The notes under the pieces are model-generated. The model had not been told where the DNA came from, did no database searches, and worked only from the letters and a program-made list of their open reading frames with translations. Both the position numbers and the translations under genes were made by a program. This document shows positions 12,201-24,627 of a DNA stretch of 64,000 bases, piece after piece. Position 1 is the first letter of the stretch. The number at the start of each line of letters is the position of its first letter. This DNA is from Syngnathus acus. Lineage: Eukaryota; Chordata; Actinopteri; Syngnathiformes; Syngnathidae. The stretch covers positions 4,945,501 through 5,009,500 of the forward strand of contig NC_051103.1 in assembly GCF_901709675.1 (NCBI RefSeq), read 5' to 3'.

Positions 12201-15041
12201 GAGTTGATTTTAGCAACTGATTGGAACCTTTCTTCTTTTCCAGTGAAAAAGCTTCCTTGTGGAGTTCATGCTCACAACTGGCTTAAGGGGGGAATCTCCC
12301 AAGATGCACTTCTTCTCATCCGTGAGTTCACATTCATAATGTTCACTTCATTTGTTATATTACAATACAACAGTGGCTGCACAGTAGGACAGCATCGCTG
12401 ACGCATGTCTCTGGTCCAACGAGGCAGACGATTTTAAAATGCCAATAATGCATTTGTATGTTTTGTAGCTCCCTGCTATTATGTAGTAATCCAGATCCTA
12501 TTTTATTATTAAAAGAGTGATTGCTGGGAGGTGTCTCCAGACCACTGGCATGCGTGGGCTTTGGCATTGTGACATGATCACAGATCACCTTCCTTCCCGC
12601 TTCCAAGCAGCAGCACAGGGCTGGACTTCCTGCTTGGGGAGCAGTCACTCTTTGAAGAGGCCCGCACTGAGCGAGCCGCCTCTCAGAGGGGTTGCTCGGC
12701 AGAACCCCTCAAACAGAAGCGCATCATCTTTGAGGGGTTCCCGAGGCGCCTTGCAGACACGCCGGCTGAGTTTCAGTCATCGGGCTGCTCGCACGCAATG
12801 TATAGGACACCCTAAAGTGCCACAAAGAGACAGGAAGTGTCTCTTTTTAAGCCAAGTCTACAAAGGTACTCAAATCCTTTCTTCTTCTTCAAAAAAAAAA
12901 ATCCTGACCCCCATTGGAATGATTTCCCATAAAAATCCATGTCAGACATAAAGAATTTACAGTTAGGAAAGAGTAGGCCTAAAATACACTCATACGTAGT
13001 GTACAAATATTTGTGGTTCAATATTCAAAGGTTGGTTTTGGTTCATCCACTTGTCAGGAAAGCAGGCGGACGGGCAGATAGGCAAGAAATCGCTGTGGTA
13101 GCCATCATGGTCCAATCAGAGTTCGGAGCAGAAAGCTCAAACAGGCAGGCAAGGCGTAAGGACTTAAAAGACTTACTAAGAAGAAGAGAACCACGGCAGC
13201 AAGAACTGGAAAATTCCCCAAAAGGCACCAAAAAAGGTCTGCAACAGAACATCGGTTTATGCTTGACACTGTGTAGAAGCTACAATTAGAAGTCATGATG
13301 TCATTTGGGCAATGAAGACTTAAGTGATTTTGATAGGACAATAACAGTGTGACATGAGTTGATGTCAATGACGAGTGACGCCCGCCGTGAACGCTCGCCA
13401 TCTTGTGCACTCAAACATTTATCTGTCTGATGCTTTCACAGAAGATGAAGAAGACGAGGAGGAGGGAAAGCAAAGAATATTCCAGATGTCAACAGTAAAG
13501 TTCGTCCAAGTCCGTCCGGTTTGAGGCCACTGGAGCTTTGCGTGTATATGATGCTGCTAAACGCATTAGCTGGCCGGGCAGCAAAGAATTCTGGGAAGAC
13601 TTTCAAATCCTCAACTTCCACGTCCCTTTTGGAAACAACAACTACCGCTTCGTTGGGTACAGCACACCTGCACAGCAGCTACAATGCTAACTGTGCTATC
13701 GTAAGCGTATCAGCATAATTTATGAAACTACAAAACACTTACACTTGCTAAAAGTTGTTTATTCCTGGTTTTCCCAAACCATTCAAGCCATTAGGCTAAT
13801 GATATAATGATTAGGCTAATGTTGCGTCTTTCATGGTCTTAATGTGTAGAGCTGATGGCAAGGCAACCTCAACAAAATATTTGCGGGTAAAAAGCAAATA
13901 CTCCGGGCCAAATATTCCCACCTTGTGGATAAATGACTGTTTTTACAATGTATAAATAAATGTCTTTCGCAATAGGCTCATTTCTTGTCATATGGAAAAC
14001 AATGTGAAAACTGATTCCGCTTATGTTGTCCATTTCTCAGCAGGAATTTGAGTTGCTAGTTGCTTTTTTGAAAAATGGCCGCGAGAGGGGTCGGAAAAGT
14101 CGCAGACTTGGCAGCACTGACGGTGCTTTTGTAAAATAGTTCCTTGCTGGTCACAGCTACGGGTAAAATAAATAACCCAACTTGACTTTATCGGGTATTC
14201 ATTTAACCCAAATAAATAATATATGGACTGATAAGCTTTTGTGCTTAAAGGGAGATTATAGGTCACTTTTAAGCAATTAAAAAACATAAAATTAAAACAA
14301 GTAGAAGTAGAAAACTTAAATAAATGTAATAAAACATCATTTGAAAGGTTTTCACTTCCTGCCTTTGGCTCTATCAGCAGCACAACCACAACTCCCCCCC
14401 TTGAGAGGACAACATGTCCGGCATCATTTTCACTTTGACCTGAGCAGAAGCAGACACGGCTCGCCCACGGGCTCGTGTGTCGGCGGCGGTGCCATGAGGC
14501 CCGTGTGGAGACGAGAGACGACCGGTAAACGCATATGATGTAAGATCTAACCTGATACACGGCGCACAGGTCATCATGAGGGTACAAAACATTTCAAATT
14601 GTGCAATGTTATATTTTCAAGAAAAGTCCTGGATGTATTTTCTGTCTGCTGACATGACGATGCTGAACTGAAATTCAGTAGAAATAAGCGACGGAGATAT
14701 GTGCAATGTGGGAATTTGTAAAGTTTGAAATATGATTCGTCTTGGACAAAATAGCAAAAATCGGTGAGAGAATTGTTTGTTGCAGTTTACTGGAAATTAT
14801 AAGACAGAATTAAAACATTATTTATGTATTCACACCTTGCACTGTTGAGACCTTATTTTTGGTAACACATTTGTAGGGTTAAACGGTGAAACGATGCAAG
14901 CTACATTAATTTGGATAAACATGCAGCATGAGAAAAATAATGATGCTATAAAACTTATTTGAATAGAAATTATTTTATAGTTGGAAAAATATATTTCATG
15001 TTTCTAAAAAAACTGCATTGAAGGCAGTTTGGAGGACAACA

Positions 15042-15055
15042 CTGCCACCTAGAGG
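15042..15055 (-). promoter_or_regulatory. CTCF-like motif
   Basis: On the minus strand reads CCTCTAGGTGGCAG, which fits the CTCF core consensus. It is divergent to the plus-strand motif 330 bases to the right. The match is seen; binding is inferred. Confidence 0.45.
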
Positions 15056-15383
15056 TCAAATGTGGCCTCAAGTAAGTTTTTAAAAAGGGACATTTATCAA
15101 CCATCATTTAAATTATACGCTTTAAATTTATTTTCTAAGCAATAGAATGACATCTCTTCACTGCTTGTCCCCAATAGGGTCAATAGAATGTAACATCTAT
15201 CCAATGTTAGCTGTCATCATTTTCAATAAAAACAGCTAAACATTAAACAAAATTGGCAAAAACAACAAACAAGCCAGCTGGCCATCTAACAGCCATTGGG
15301 GGACAATTATTCAGTGCGCGACTGCGAGCTGTGTCCCAATACTATTGTCTATCCAGTGAAATTGTGAGAAAATACGCATTTGT

Positions 15384-15399
15384 ACAGCAGGGGGCGCAG
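15384..15399 (+). promoter_or_regulatory. CTCF-like motif
   Basis: ACAGCAGGGGGCGCAG on the plus strand is a near-canonical CTCF core. Its orientation points to the right, toward sost, and it is convergent with the minus-strand motif at 41039-41054. Confidence 0.5.
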
Positions 15400-18263
15400 T
15401 GGCACACAATTGTTGGTCTCCTGCATGTGTTGTGCACGTGTTGGCACGGTTAAAGGTGCAATTAGCATAAAAAGTGCATGTTGGTGTTTTATGTCTTGTG
15501 TTTATTATTAGCTTTGTGAAACCTTGGAGAACGGACAAATATGTTTGATAGAACACAATTAAGATAACGCGAGTGAGAGTGACTTTTATTTCGTCCAATA
15601 AAACGATTCCCTTGATATAAAAGGGAGAGGATGGCAGGAATTCGAATTATACTTACTCATTTTATTAATTTAGTTATTTATTTTCTATAATAATTTTCGA
15701 GCAAAATTAGCTGAATTAGGCTCCAGGTTTCTGGCCAGCCACCTACGTGTCCTCGTCTTCTGGCCACAAACATCTGACTCCAATTGATGGCAAACCGAGC
15801 GCGACCGCATCGTACACACAATTTGTGTATCATGTTTGTTTAACGCCGTTGGACGCACGAGGCCCCCAATACCCCACCGGCGCCAGGAAGGGCCGACATT
15901 ACGAAACAGTGCGGTGCCATTTCCTCCCAAGTGGACTTCCTGATGGCTCGCGAGCTTTGTTTTTATTCCCAACTTGGATTCTGATGCATGTTTGCACACA
16001 GCGCCACCAGTGGGAGCTGTGGGCAAACTTTTGTGTTCAAGGGCATTTTGATTTTTAAATACACAGGCTAAGTCTATCCTAGTGGAAAGGGTACAAATGA
16101 AGACAATAAAATTGTAAAAATGAATCTTTTACTTTAGATTAAGAGCGTGGGAATATCTCAAACATGTGGCGTCACTAATGACACAAATTTCAATTATCCA
16201 CAACCTCAAAGCCAGTCTGTGTAACACGCATCACTATGGACATTGAGGTGATAAAAAAGGCCTTTTTCCAATGAGGTGGCCCTTCCAGATCAATTTAATT
16301 GACTAAGTGGTCCTTAGTCTGCGCCAGATAACACTAAAATGAGCCATAAATGTGAATAATACAGCAGACTGATGATGAGCCTTTGAATAAATCGTCTTCA
16401 TGTTCTTGATAAGAGTACAAAGAGTAGGCCATTCAAGTGATTTAGTGTTCTTAAAAGAATTTGATGGCATATTTGGCTTCTGTTACGTGCAAATTCATAA
16501 AGTGAACACATTAGATACACGTCATATAAATATCAAATGTGAATTACACTTGGGGATTTTAACCCTGAATAGGCAGTGTTTGAGATAGTGTACCTAATGA
16601 AGTGTCCAGGTGTTTCAATTGAGCATGATGGAGTGTGGCGTTTGGTTTAAATGCTGTGTGAGACACAATCTTGGAAATCTGCAGTGTATGGTTGGCCCAA
16701 AGCCTTTAGCGCTCTTATCTGTGCTTTGCACTATAATGGCCCACTTCTAATCAGGCTTGTGTTCCTCTGATAGCGCCACAATTTCCTCTTAGTCACCCCG
16801 ACGGCTCGCTTTGACTTCCCCTCCGCTCAGCATGTACAGTACCCCCCTCAACTGCCCCTTGACCCCTCCCTCAACCAATCCCCCGCCAACAAGCGCCATG
16901 ATGTCAACAGCGCGGTGCGGAGTTGGCGGCGTTTCCTGCTGACTGGATGGTGCGCTTGAGGAGCGACAAGTTTGACAGTTTAAACGCCAGGGTGACTGAT
17001 GATGATGCTAATGGCAGTCGCTGACATCATCTCAGGTCAGTTGAGGTAATCACATGACACTTTCGAGCAAGCCGCAGCATCATTGGCCGTGCAGGGATGT
17101 GGCTTCCTTTAAAGAGTGAAGTCGCAACAATGTGTACTTCAGTCCACCTCTACTACAAACGTAGTCCGGGGCCAGCATCGCCATGGCAACTGGCGGACCC
17201 CCAGAGTCAGGTGACATTGTAAGGGGAACATTGCCGTTCTGGCACCTGCTGCAGGCTCTATTCACGGGCGGACTTTAGTGGTCTTAGCTCATACGGAAAA
17301 ACGATTCCAGAACTTGCCTCATCTCTCACATGGTTTTAATCACCTTGCGCTACAAGGTTGCAGGTTCTGAGAGAGCAACTGGTGCCAACACTGAGAAGGG
17401 AAAACCATCCCAGGGGCAAAAAAGGAGAGGAAATATCAATCCATTGATATCTATATCAACTATCAAAAACTACACAGGAAGAATGACACTTCAACAAACG
17501 AGGGGCAAAGCAGCGTGGGAGAAATTACTCGGCGTGTCGGACACACGAATTCAACAAAAGGAAATTTTCTTCCCCGTCCCAACCAGCCGGAACAGGTCGC
17601 CGATGGGGGCCTTCACATCATGTCCGTCAGCGCCGCTTTCCCTAGTTTTGGCGGGCGCGGCGGATTTGTTTGCATTCTCGCTGGGGTCGGAAGTATTATT
17701 TGGGTTTCAAATTAGACTGTTGGTGACTTTACTTGATGGGAACCATGTAAGGAACCTGGCAGACACGCAGCTAATAGAAGTACATTAGCACGGTCTAATC
17801 ATGTTCACCGCAGGGTAATTAATTACTAATTTTGCATACACATTAACTTCCAAAGTAGATTGCAACATTATGTTAGCGGTTAATTGCCTTTTAAGTAATA
17901 AAATAATAAATAAAAAGTCATATGATTAATAAATCACTGAACAGTATGCCTTTGAAAAGAGATTTTGGCCGTCGAAAAAGTGGTGATCTAATCACTCTAG
18001 GGGAGCGCAAGATTGAAATGAAACTTCACATAAGAAGTTCACTCGCTCACGTCGGATTTTTAAATTCCCCTCGAGACAAAAGAACATTTTGGGTTTTAGT
18101 ACATGCTGCTTTAAAGGCATATTTTCATTTGATGCGAGTTTGTGTCAAGAGTTCTGCATGAGCAGGAAAAGACAAAAAGGCATACATTGAATAGTAGAAG
18201 CAATAGAAGCAGAAAAAGCAACATCAATGGCAAGAATATAAATATACTGTATAAACAAGGAAC

Positions 18264-18584
18264 TAGGGCCCGACCGATATGAATTTTTTTAGGCCGATGC
18301 CGAAATTTCAAAGGAAAAAAAAGTGTTGAGCCACTGTTCATTTCACAAACTTACCTGTTGGAATGCTCCATTCACAAACTTACCTGTTGGAATGCTCCAT
18401 TCACTTCGTGGACAAACAGTGTGAGGACATCATTCTGCCTTACTCAGACACCATTCAGCATGTACGAAATGTTTTATGCAAGACTAACGCAATAATCAGC
18501 CAAATTTGGGCCGATGTTGATTATTTTGAAAAGAGCTCTAATCGGTTGATTTAATAGGCAGAATGATTAATCGGTCGGACCCTA
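18264..18584. mobile_element. Short MITE with TAGGGYCCGACCGAT terminal inverted repeats
   Basis: About 320 bp bounded by TAGGGCCCGACCGAT on the left and its inverted counterpart (one mismatch) on the right. Internal words of the GGCCGAT/AATCGG type recur. There is no coding capacity, so it would be a non-autonomous DNA transposon, probably hAT-like; a clear target duplication was not found. It carries a perfect 29-bp internal tandem duplication (18342-18399). Confidence 0.6.
18342..18399. repeat. Perfect 29-bp tandem duplication
   Basis: Two identical 29-bp copies (18342-18370 and 18371-18399) inside the MITE. Each carries ACTTACCTG, a CAGGTAAGT splice-donor-like word on the minus strand. 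Perfect identity suggests a recent event. Confidence 0.85.
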
Positions 18585-18685
18585 ATAGCAGCAGTGGCAA
18601 CAACAATGACATCAGTGGCAATGACAGCAACCACCAGCAAAAACATGAATAGATAGGAGGGAAAGCGTGAGAAAGTTCTCTAAAT

Positions 18686-18845
18686 CAGGGGTGTCAAACT
18701 CATTTTAGTTCAGGTAGGTTTTTAGTTAGCTGGGTGTCAGTGCGCCCTCCTGTGGGCGAAATTAACAACACATTCTATTTGGTCTATTTGTGTCATATCC
18801 ACACGGACTGGTTCTAGCCCACGGGCCTTAAATTTGACACCCCTG
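18686..18845. mobile_element. 160-bp hAT-type MITE, TIR CAGGGGTGTCAAA
   Basis: A 13-bp perfect terminal inverted repeat, CAGGGGTGTCAAA, bounds 160 bp with no coding capacity. The flanking octamers CTCTAAAT and CTTTCTAT agree at five of eight places and both fit the nTnnnnAn target pattern of hAT elements. This terminal sequence is common in vertebrate genomes. Insertion is directly beside the threefold tandem repeat. Confidence 0.75.
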
Positions 18846-18854
18846 CTTTCTATG

Positions 18855-19384
18855 TTCAATGTGAATGTTTGGGCAAGGGTTGAAGGCAAGATGGCCTCCA
18901 AATGGGAAATGTTTAGCTAGCTGAATGACCTAGTCTTTGTGTTTGTGTGCAGGTGTCTTCATGCCTGGATGGGAGGATGATGCACTTACCTTTACGTCGA
19001 AAGTCTTGATGGTTTGGGTCTTGAGACCCCTTGCTTTGTTCAATGTGAACGTGTGGGCAAGGGTTGGAGGCAAAATGGCCTCCAAATGGGAAATGTTTAG
19101 CTAGCTAAATGACCTGGTCTTTGTGTGTGTGTCTTCAAGCCTGGATGAGAAGATGATGCACTTACCTTTACGTCGAGTCTTGACGGTTTGGGTCTTGAGA
19201 CCCCTGCTTTGTGATGTTCAATGTGAATGTGTGGGCAAGGGTTGGAGGTAAAATGGCCTCCAAATGAGAAATGTTTAGCTAGCTAAATGACCTGGTCTTT
19301 GTGTGTGTTTGTGTGCGTGGGTGTGTGTTAAAGCTTGAAAGGGAATGAAATTGCCACTTACTTTTACGTCGACAGTCTCTCCAG
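18855..19384. repeat. Threefold tandem repeat, unit about 180 bp
   Basis: The anchor TTCAATGTGAA recurs at 18855, 19039 and 19217 (spacings 184 and 178). Each unit shares the GGGCAAGGGTTG and TTTAGCTAGCT blocks, and ends in an ACTTAC-CTTTACGTCGA-type block. That block reads on the minus strand as coding-like sequence ending in DVK followed by a GTAAGTG splice-donor consensus (18984-18989, 19160-19165, 19356-19361). The third copy diverges after about 130 bp. A 30-codon open stretch lies just upstream on minus (19362-19470). No protein was recognised. Confidence 0.75.
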
Positions 19385-19385
19385 C

Positions 19386-22300
19386 AGGCATTTCACAAGA
19401 TTTTGTTTTCCCAACTTTCTCCACAAGATAATCGTCGATGTCCAACAATGATGACCGTGATGTCATTGGCTGGCACTTCTGATGGTTTGGTGTTGTCAGG
19501 ACGTCATGCATGTGTCACCAACAATCAGCCTGAGCTGATATATTTGCAGAAGCACATGCTAAGTAGCATGTTTTCCTCACTCTTATGGGGAGGTGGACCT
19601 TTTTGTAAATATTATTTTTAATATTTGTGTCTGCTGACATTTTGGGTGCAGTTAGTTTGGTTTGCTGGCTCGCTCGCCTCCTTCCATCACTTTCTTGTTG
19701 GATCGCACCCAGCTAGCTTGCAGTGTTCAGTCTCACTAAATCCCCTCTGGCTGTGAGTGCACAAGTTTGCCGTGTCCATGTCGTCCACCTCCCAGAGAGG
19801 AGTTAGGTCATACCTCTCCCTCCAATGATGTATTTTCATGTGCTCTGGATTGCGCAAATTTGAACAGAGGGGCCGATAGAGATCTGCTGCATTCTCCACC
19901 AAACGCCAGAGTTTACTTACTGGCCAGCAGACATAAACACATTGAGGTGCTGAGGGGGTCATTTAGATACAGCGCCATCATTAGGCCCGTTTGGGTTCAC
20001 CGCCGATGAGTCCCCGTGCGCCCGAATGGAGAAAAGCGCAGGGCAATTACATGTGCTGCACTCAACTGGCAGCCGAGCAGGAAATGAGGGAGGAAGTGGA
20101 GGTGAAGTATGAGCTGCGAGTCGGCCGCTGGTTTTGGATTGGAGGCGAGACGCCGGGTCGCATGAGACCACTTTATCCATGTCCACCACGACAATAGTCC
20201 GTGGAAAACTGGCATTGTCGCTCCTGTCTGCAGCCTTTGATTTCCTAAAAAGAAGAAAAAAATGAATGTGGCGCTTTTCGGAATTCAACACCGTTGCACA
20301 TTTCCATTGAAGTTTTATAATAAGAAAAATAGAGCTGCATTTTTCTCAGAAGACAGGGCTGAACTATTTCATAATTGATTAAAAAGAAGACAACATGATT
20401 GGTGTTGGACATTCTTAAAAAGATGATGGCCCCTTCTATGTTGCCGTAGTGGTTTGCAGGTCACCCTGCATCGCAACAGATTCCTTGCGAATCGTCGGGA
20501 ATCCCACGACTACTCAATGCATTGTCTTCGTGGAAGACTGCAGCGGGGCGGTCACGCTCGAGCGTCTCGGACTGGCCGCGGGCCAGAATGTGCAGATTGC
20601 TATCGGCCGTCCAGTCATTACAGACGTTCTGTAAATAGCAAGCTGGCAAGAGGAAATATCGCCCATCAAGTCACAACACACACACACGCTTGTGCTGCTA
20701 TCAATGAAGATGTTTCACAGCAAACGCTAATAAGCCTCATGTCAAATTGCTAAATCACCGAAGCAACGTCCACGTGGGAAAGACAATTTTTTATGTTTTA
20801 CTTTCCTTTTTAAGTACTACTGCATCCCTAATGTTGATGTAGTCTAAGTGGTCTCGTATGTCCATGAGCGTGTTGAATTAAGGCTCTGGAGCGTTTTACA
20901 TCCCAGGTGATGTGCAGACACAACTGTTATTTGCGGCCTCAGCAGCACAGCGGGAATTCTTGTGACCCTTTGACAGCGCACACAACAATATGCCGACGCG
21001 CTCCAAGCGGCTGCGGCGCGGTCGTTAATCCCCGCGAGTCGGCGCGGATTTGCTCGCCAACGTCGCCGAGCTCCACCTGAGTTTACTCAGGGAATTAAAA
21101 GAGCTTCTCATGGATCTTCATGTGGTTTCCCCTCACATCAGACAAAAAAGGACTTTTTAGAGCATTTTGGTTTGATTAGAAAATATGGCACGTCTGTGCT
21201 GCGTTGCTGGCTGGGAAAATAAATGGTCAACCACATGAAGACGTCTTTGTTAAGGTTAAGAGACCACATGTGCGCCACAAAGTGCCGAGAAACAGATGTT
21301 GCGCTTCAGTCCCTGCGAGCAACATGGCCGCTTTCTGCTGAGTGAGTTGGGGGACTGCAAGCGGTGACGTTCCCGAGGCTTAAGGATTCCGGAATCCTGA
21401 ATGTGAAAGGGAATTTGAGGCATGTGACATCCGTCAATTGTGTTGCCAATAATCACTAGGAGTACTTTGTAGCATTAGAAGACAACTTATTAGCTTCCGG
21501 GCCTAAGTTTCTCCCAAATTTTAAAAACACGCCAAGCAAAACTTTCAAACTATAATGGAAGACATTATTTGTCTTTTTGAGCTCTTTCTGACTTTTTTGT
21601 TGGTTTATTTAAGATTGACATGGCTACTTATTTTGATGTTGCTAACCGGCTACGTGTGCGCACACGTGTGTGTCTCCAACCTAACTGTGGGAATCCATCC
21701 CAGTGTTATTGTACACGTGGTGGGCTGGCCATGACGCACTCGCGCTCAAATAATGGGAACATTAAATATTTGGCCCAAATTATAATCATCCATTTCCTGG
21801 ACTAATCGCAGGAACAGCAAAAGTAAGCAAAGGTACCGCCAAACGATGGCATTTAGCGATTGCGAAGGTCGGCGCGCCCTCGGGCTGTTCGTTTTAGCAT
21901 TTAGCACACGTGACTGGTAAAGTCAGCATCTTCAGCAAGAAGCGTGCCGTGCGGATCCTCACGCCCGCGCCAGGCGTGGCGAAAGGATCAAAAGGAGGCA
22001 GGAATATAAGACTATAAACACGTGGACGGTCGCTTGCGTGTTAAATGGAGTCGGTCCAAGCTTTCCTGTTTACACCAGGAGAGAGCGGACTCGGACCTCC
22101 GGGCGAGAGATTGGACGGGAAGGGGAGAAACGTGGCAACGCCTTTTGGATTCTTGGCATTTCTCCCGCAAAAAGTTTGTTTTCTGATGGTATGATTAAAA
22201 TAAATCTGCCAAGACTAGCCACCTATCGGGGATCCGTGTCGTCGGGGTTTCCGTGAATCAAGTCGGGCCACGTTCCGCTCAGGTCCCGCCCGCCTCGGCC

Positions 22301-22446
22301 TACCAACACAATTACAGTATTCATGATTAATTACAGCTGGCTGGCAGCGCTTAACCTCCTTTTCGTCTTTATTAGTAACAATATCCTGCACCGTGACACC
22401 CTCCCCAAACGCCTCAATGGCAGTCAGGTAGAGCAAAAGGGTGGGG
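19386..22446. other. Gene-free meox1-sost interval, middle part
   Basis: No supported gene. A G+C-rich patch at about 20980-21080 is visible. The minus-strand open frame at 19362-19470 is discussed with the tandem repeat; the other open frames have no recognisable domain. Confidence 0.45.
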
Positions 22447-22477
22447 CCTTCCTTCCTTCCTTCCTTCCTTCCTTTCC
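22447..22477. repeat. TTCC tetranucleotide microsatellite
   Basis: About seven CCTT units in a row. Confidence 0.9.
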
Positions 22478-24375
22478 GCTTTGTGACATGTTTAGTCCAG
22501 AAATGATGGCTTGTCTTTGTCACGAGTGAAGCCGTGCGGTCTTCTCTTTCACGTACACAAAGGAGGCTCTATATTATCTCCATGGAAACACTTTGCAGAA
22601 CACTTTAGCTGCGCATGGCCCTCGCTCTTTTTGTTCTCTGCTCTAAATAATAAACGGGTTCTAAAGCTCCTTTTTATTTTATTTTTTTCCTTGCCCCAAT
22701 CATGTCCCAGTGGATGTCAGAGTTGCTTTCTCCGCAAACAGAAAAGGAACTCGCCCAAAACAACTTGCCTAATATGTCTTGCTAGGATGACCAATTGGGA
22801 TTCAGACTGTCATCCAACCTCGGCTCCATTCATTAATTGACTGTCTCATTACTTTTGTCTGTCTTGCTGGCTTTGAAGGCGCTCATCAAGCAGGGATCAA
22901 ATGGGATCACGTCTTGATTGGAAGCCAAAAGGCCACGACGAACACTAACATGACATCTTCCATTAAGTCAATCAAGAGCGATGTTGTGGTTTTTAAGTGG
23001 GGAAAAAAATCCCTTGGAAAGCTTCTCTTTGTTCTTTTGGATTCCGGATTCCTCCCTCTGAAACGAGGGAAACACAAAGCAGCGGCGGCGGCTCTCGGTG
23101 TCGTCTCACATTTAACACACAAATGTTTCTGCGCTGACTCCACATGGTAATGAAGCGTCCGGGCGGCGGCTGGCGGCAAGATCAAAAGCGGCGGCGAGGG
23201 GCGAGTCGCTTTGTTGACGACGCACAAACAAAAGCCGACAGGAAATACGCACGCCAAATGATGCAAACGTGCCAATGGAAGACTTTCCAGTTTCTTGTCT
23301 ACCTGGCAGGTAGTTCCTTGAAGTCAACGGGAGTTGAACTGGAATTTGTTTCCAATCAAAAGAAAGCAGTAAAGACAAGAGAGAAAAGTTGCGGCCAAAC
23401 AGTTGGTTCTCATGTTCTCATTTCCTCCGGGACATCCCACTAATCAGCAACACAAGCGCGATGAGATTTGGTTCTCAGTGCCTTGAGCACTTTTACTTGA
23501 AATGTCTTTCAGTTTGCCTCAATGAAGAAAAGCGCTGATTGATAGCTGCAGTTGTAGCGCTGATAGATTTTTTCCCAAGGCTCCTGAATGCAAAATAACG
23601 ACGGTTATTATATATGATATATGTGTACAATATACGGTATTATATAATCAAGGAGCTAAGACGAAAGATAGAAAGAAAATAAATATCTGAAGTTTGGTAA
23701 GCTAAAGTGACAAGTACAAGTGTCTACAACGGTAAAAATCGCCAACAACATTAGAAGCGACAATTGTAAAAAGTCAACAACTCCACACCTCGTCCTCTTC
23801 TCGGATGTTACCCGACCCGCCGCCTTCAAGCGGCACGTTTGAGGGGCCGAACAATGAATGAACTCAACGCTCACTTTACGCTCGCTCATTGTGTTGAACG
23901 CACACAAAGCTCCGATTGGGCTGCCTCCTCCTTGGTGGCCACTTCCGCTCACCGGGGATTATTTTTCACCTCACTGACGCCTCATTTTGTCACTTGAGGC
24001 TTTAACGCAGGAAGTGGAAACAAACAAAGATACAGTGTCATCGGATTTTGCCCCAAGGCCCGTGATTATTCTAGAACTTCTTTTATAGATTTATTTCCAA
24101 ACAGTCAGGATATCAAGATGCTGTTCGGACATCAAATATATTTATTTATGTTCATCCGTTCCAGCAAAGGATGATTGACAGTTTTGTGGTCAGGTCCCAT
24201 GTTCGAGTCTGAGCCGCCTGGTTGAGTCCTTACAAGTGTCACTCAAGATGACCGAGTGACTCAAGGGAAGGTTTGATTGATGGGATGATGAAGGGTTTTC
24301 ATCGCGTACTTCAGTTGACAGCTAATCCAGTCATGTCACAATATTGCTGCTTACAGACCACATGACTGCAGATGG

Positions 24376-24627
24376 GATCAAAGCAGCCACAAACTTTCTC
24401 CAAATTACAAATCCAAATTACAGCAAGGAGGGCTGGGACCATATTAGGAAACATCAAGTATCCTGGCACGGGGGCGTTATGAGGGGGTCCCGTTAGGACC
24501 AGACTGTTGGCCTTGGCACTCACGCCGTCTGAGAACCGGCCGGCCCCGCTAACCTTTGGCAGCGTGGCACCTCCGAGACGGGCCGGCCCCAGGCAGGAGT
24601 GCCACTGGGAGCAGAAATTAAAAATAG
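24376..24627. promoter_or_regulatory. Candidate enhancer: TCF/LEF, CArG and MEF2 sites
   Basis: Within 252 bp are GATCAAAG (24376-24383, the reverse of the TCF/LEF core CTTTGATC), a perfect serum-response CArG box CCATATTAGG (24439-24448) and a MEF2 consensus TTAAAAATAG (24618-24627). Two GGCCGGCCCC words flank 24537-24590. The block lies 12.5 kb downstream of sost and 15.5 kb upstream of meox1. Motifs are seen; enhancer function is inferred. Confidence 0.35.

Larger units (their letters stand above)
9260..18263. other. Gene-free meox1-sost interval, left part
   Basis: No exon, RNA gene or intact mobile element was recognised in 9 kb. Notable items are overlapping palindromes (11313-11322 and 11410-11429) and two strong CTCF-like motifs at 15042-15055 (minus) and 15384-15399 (plus). 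Open frames in this stretch have no recognisable domain or splice context. Confidence 0.5.
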
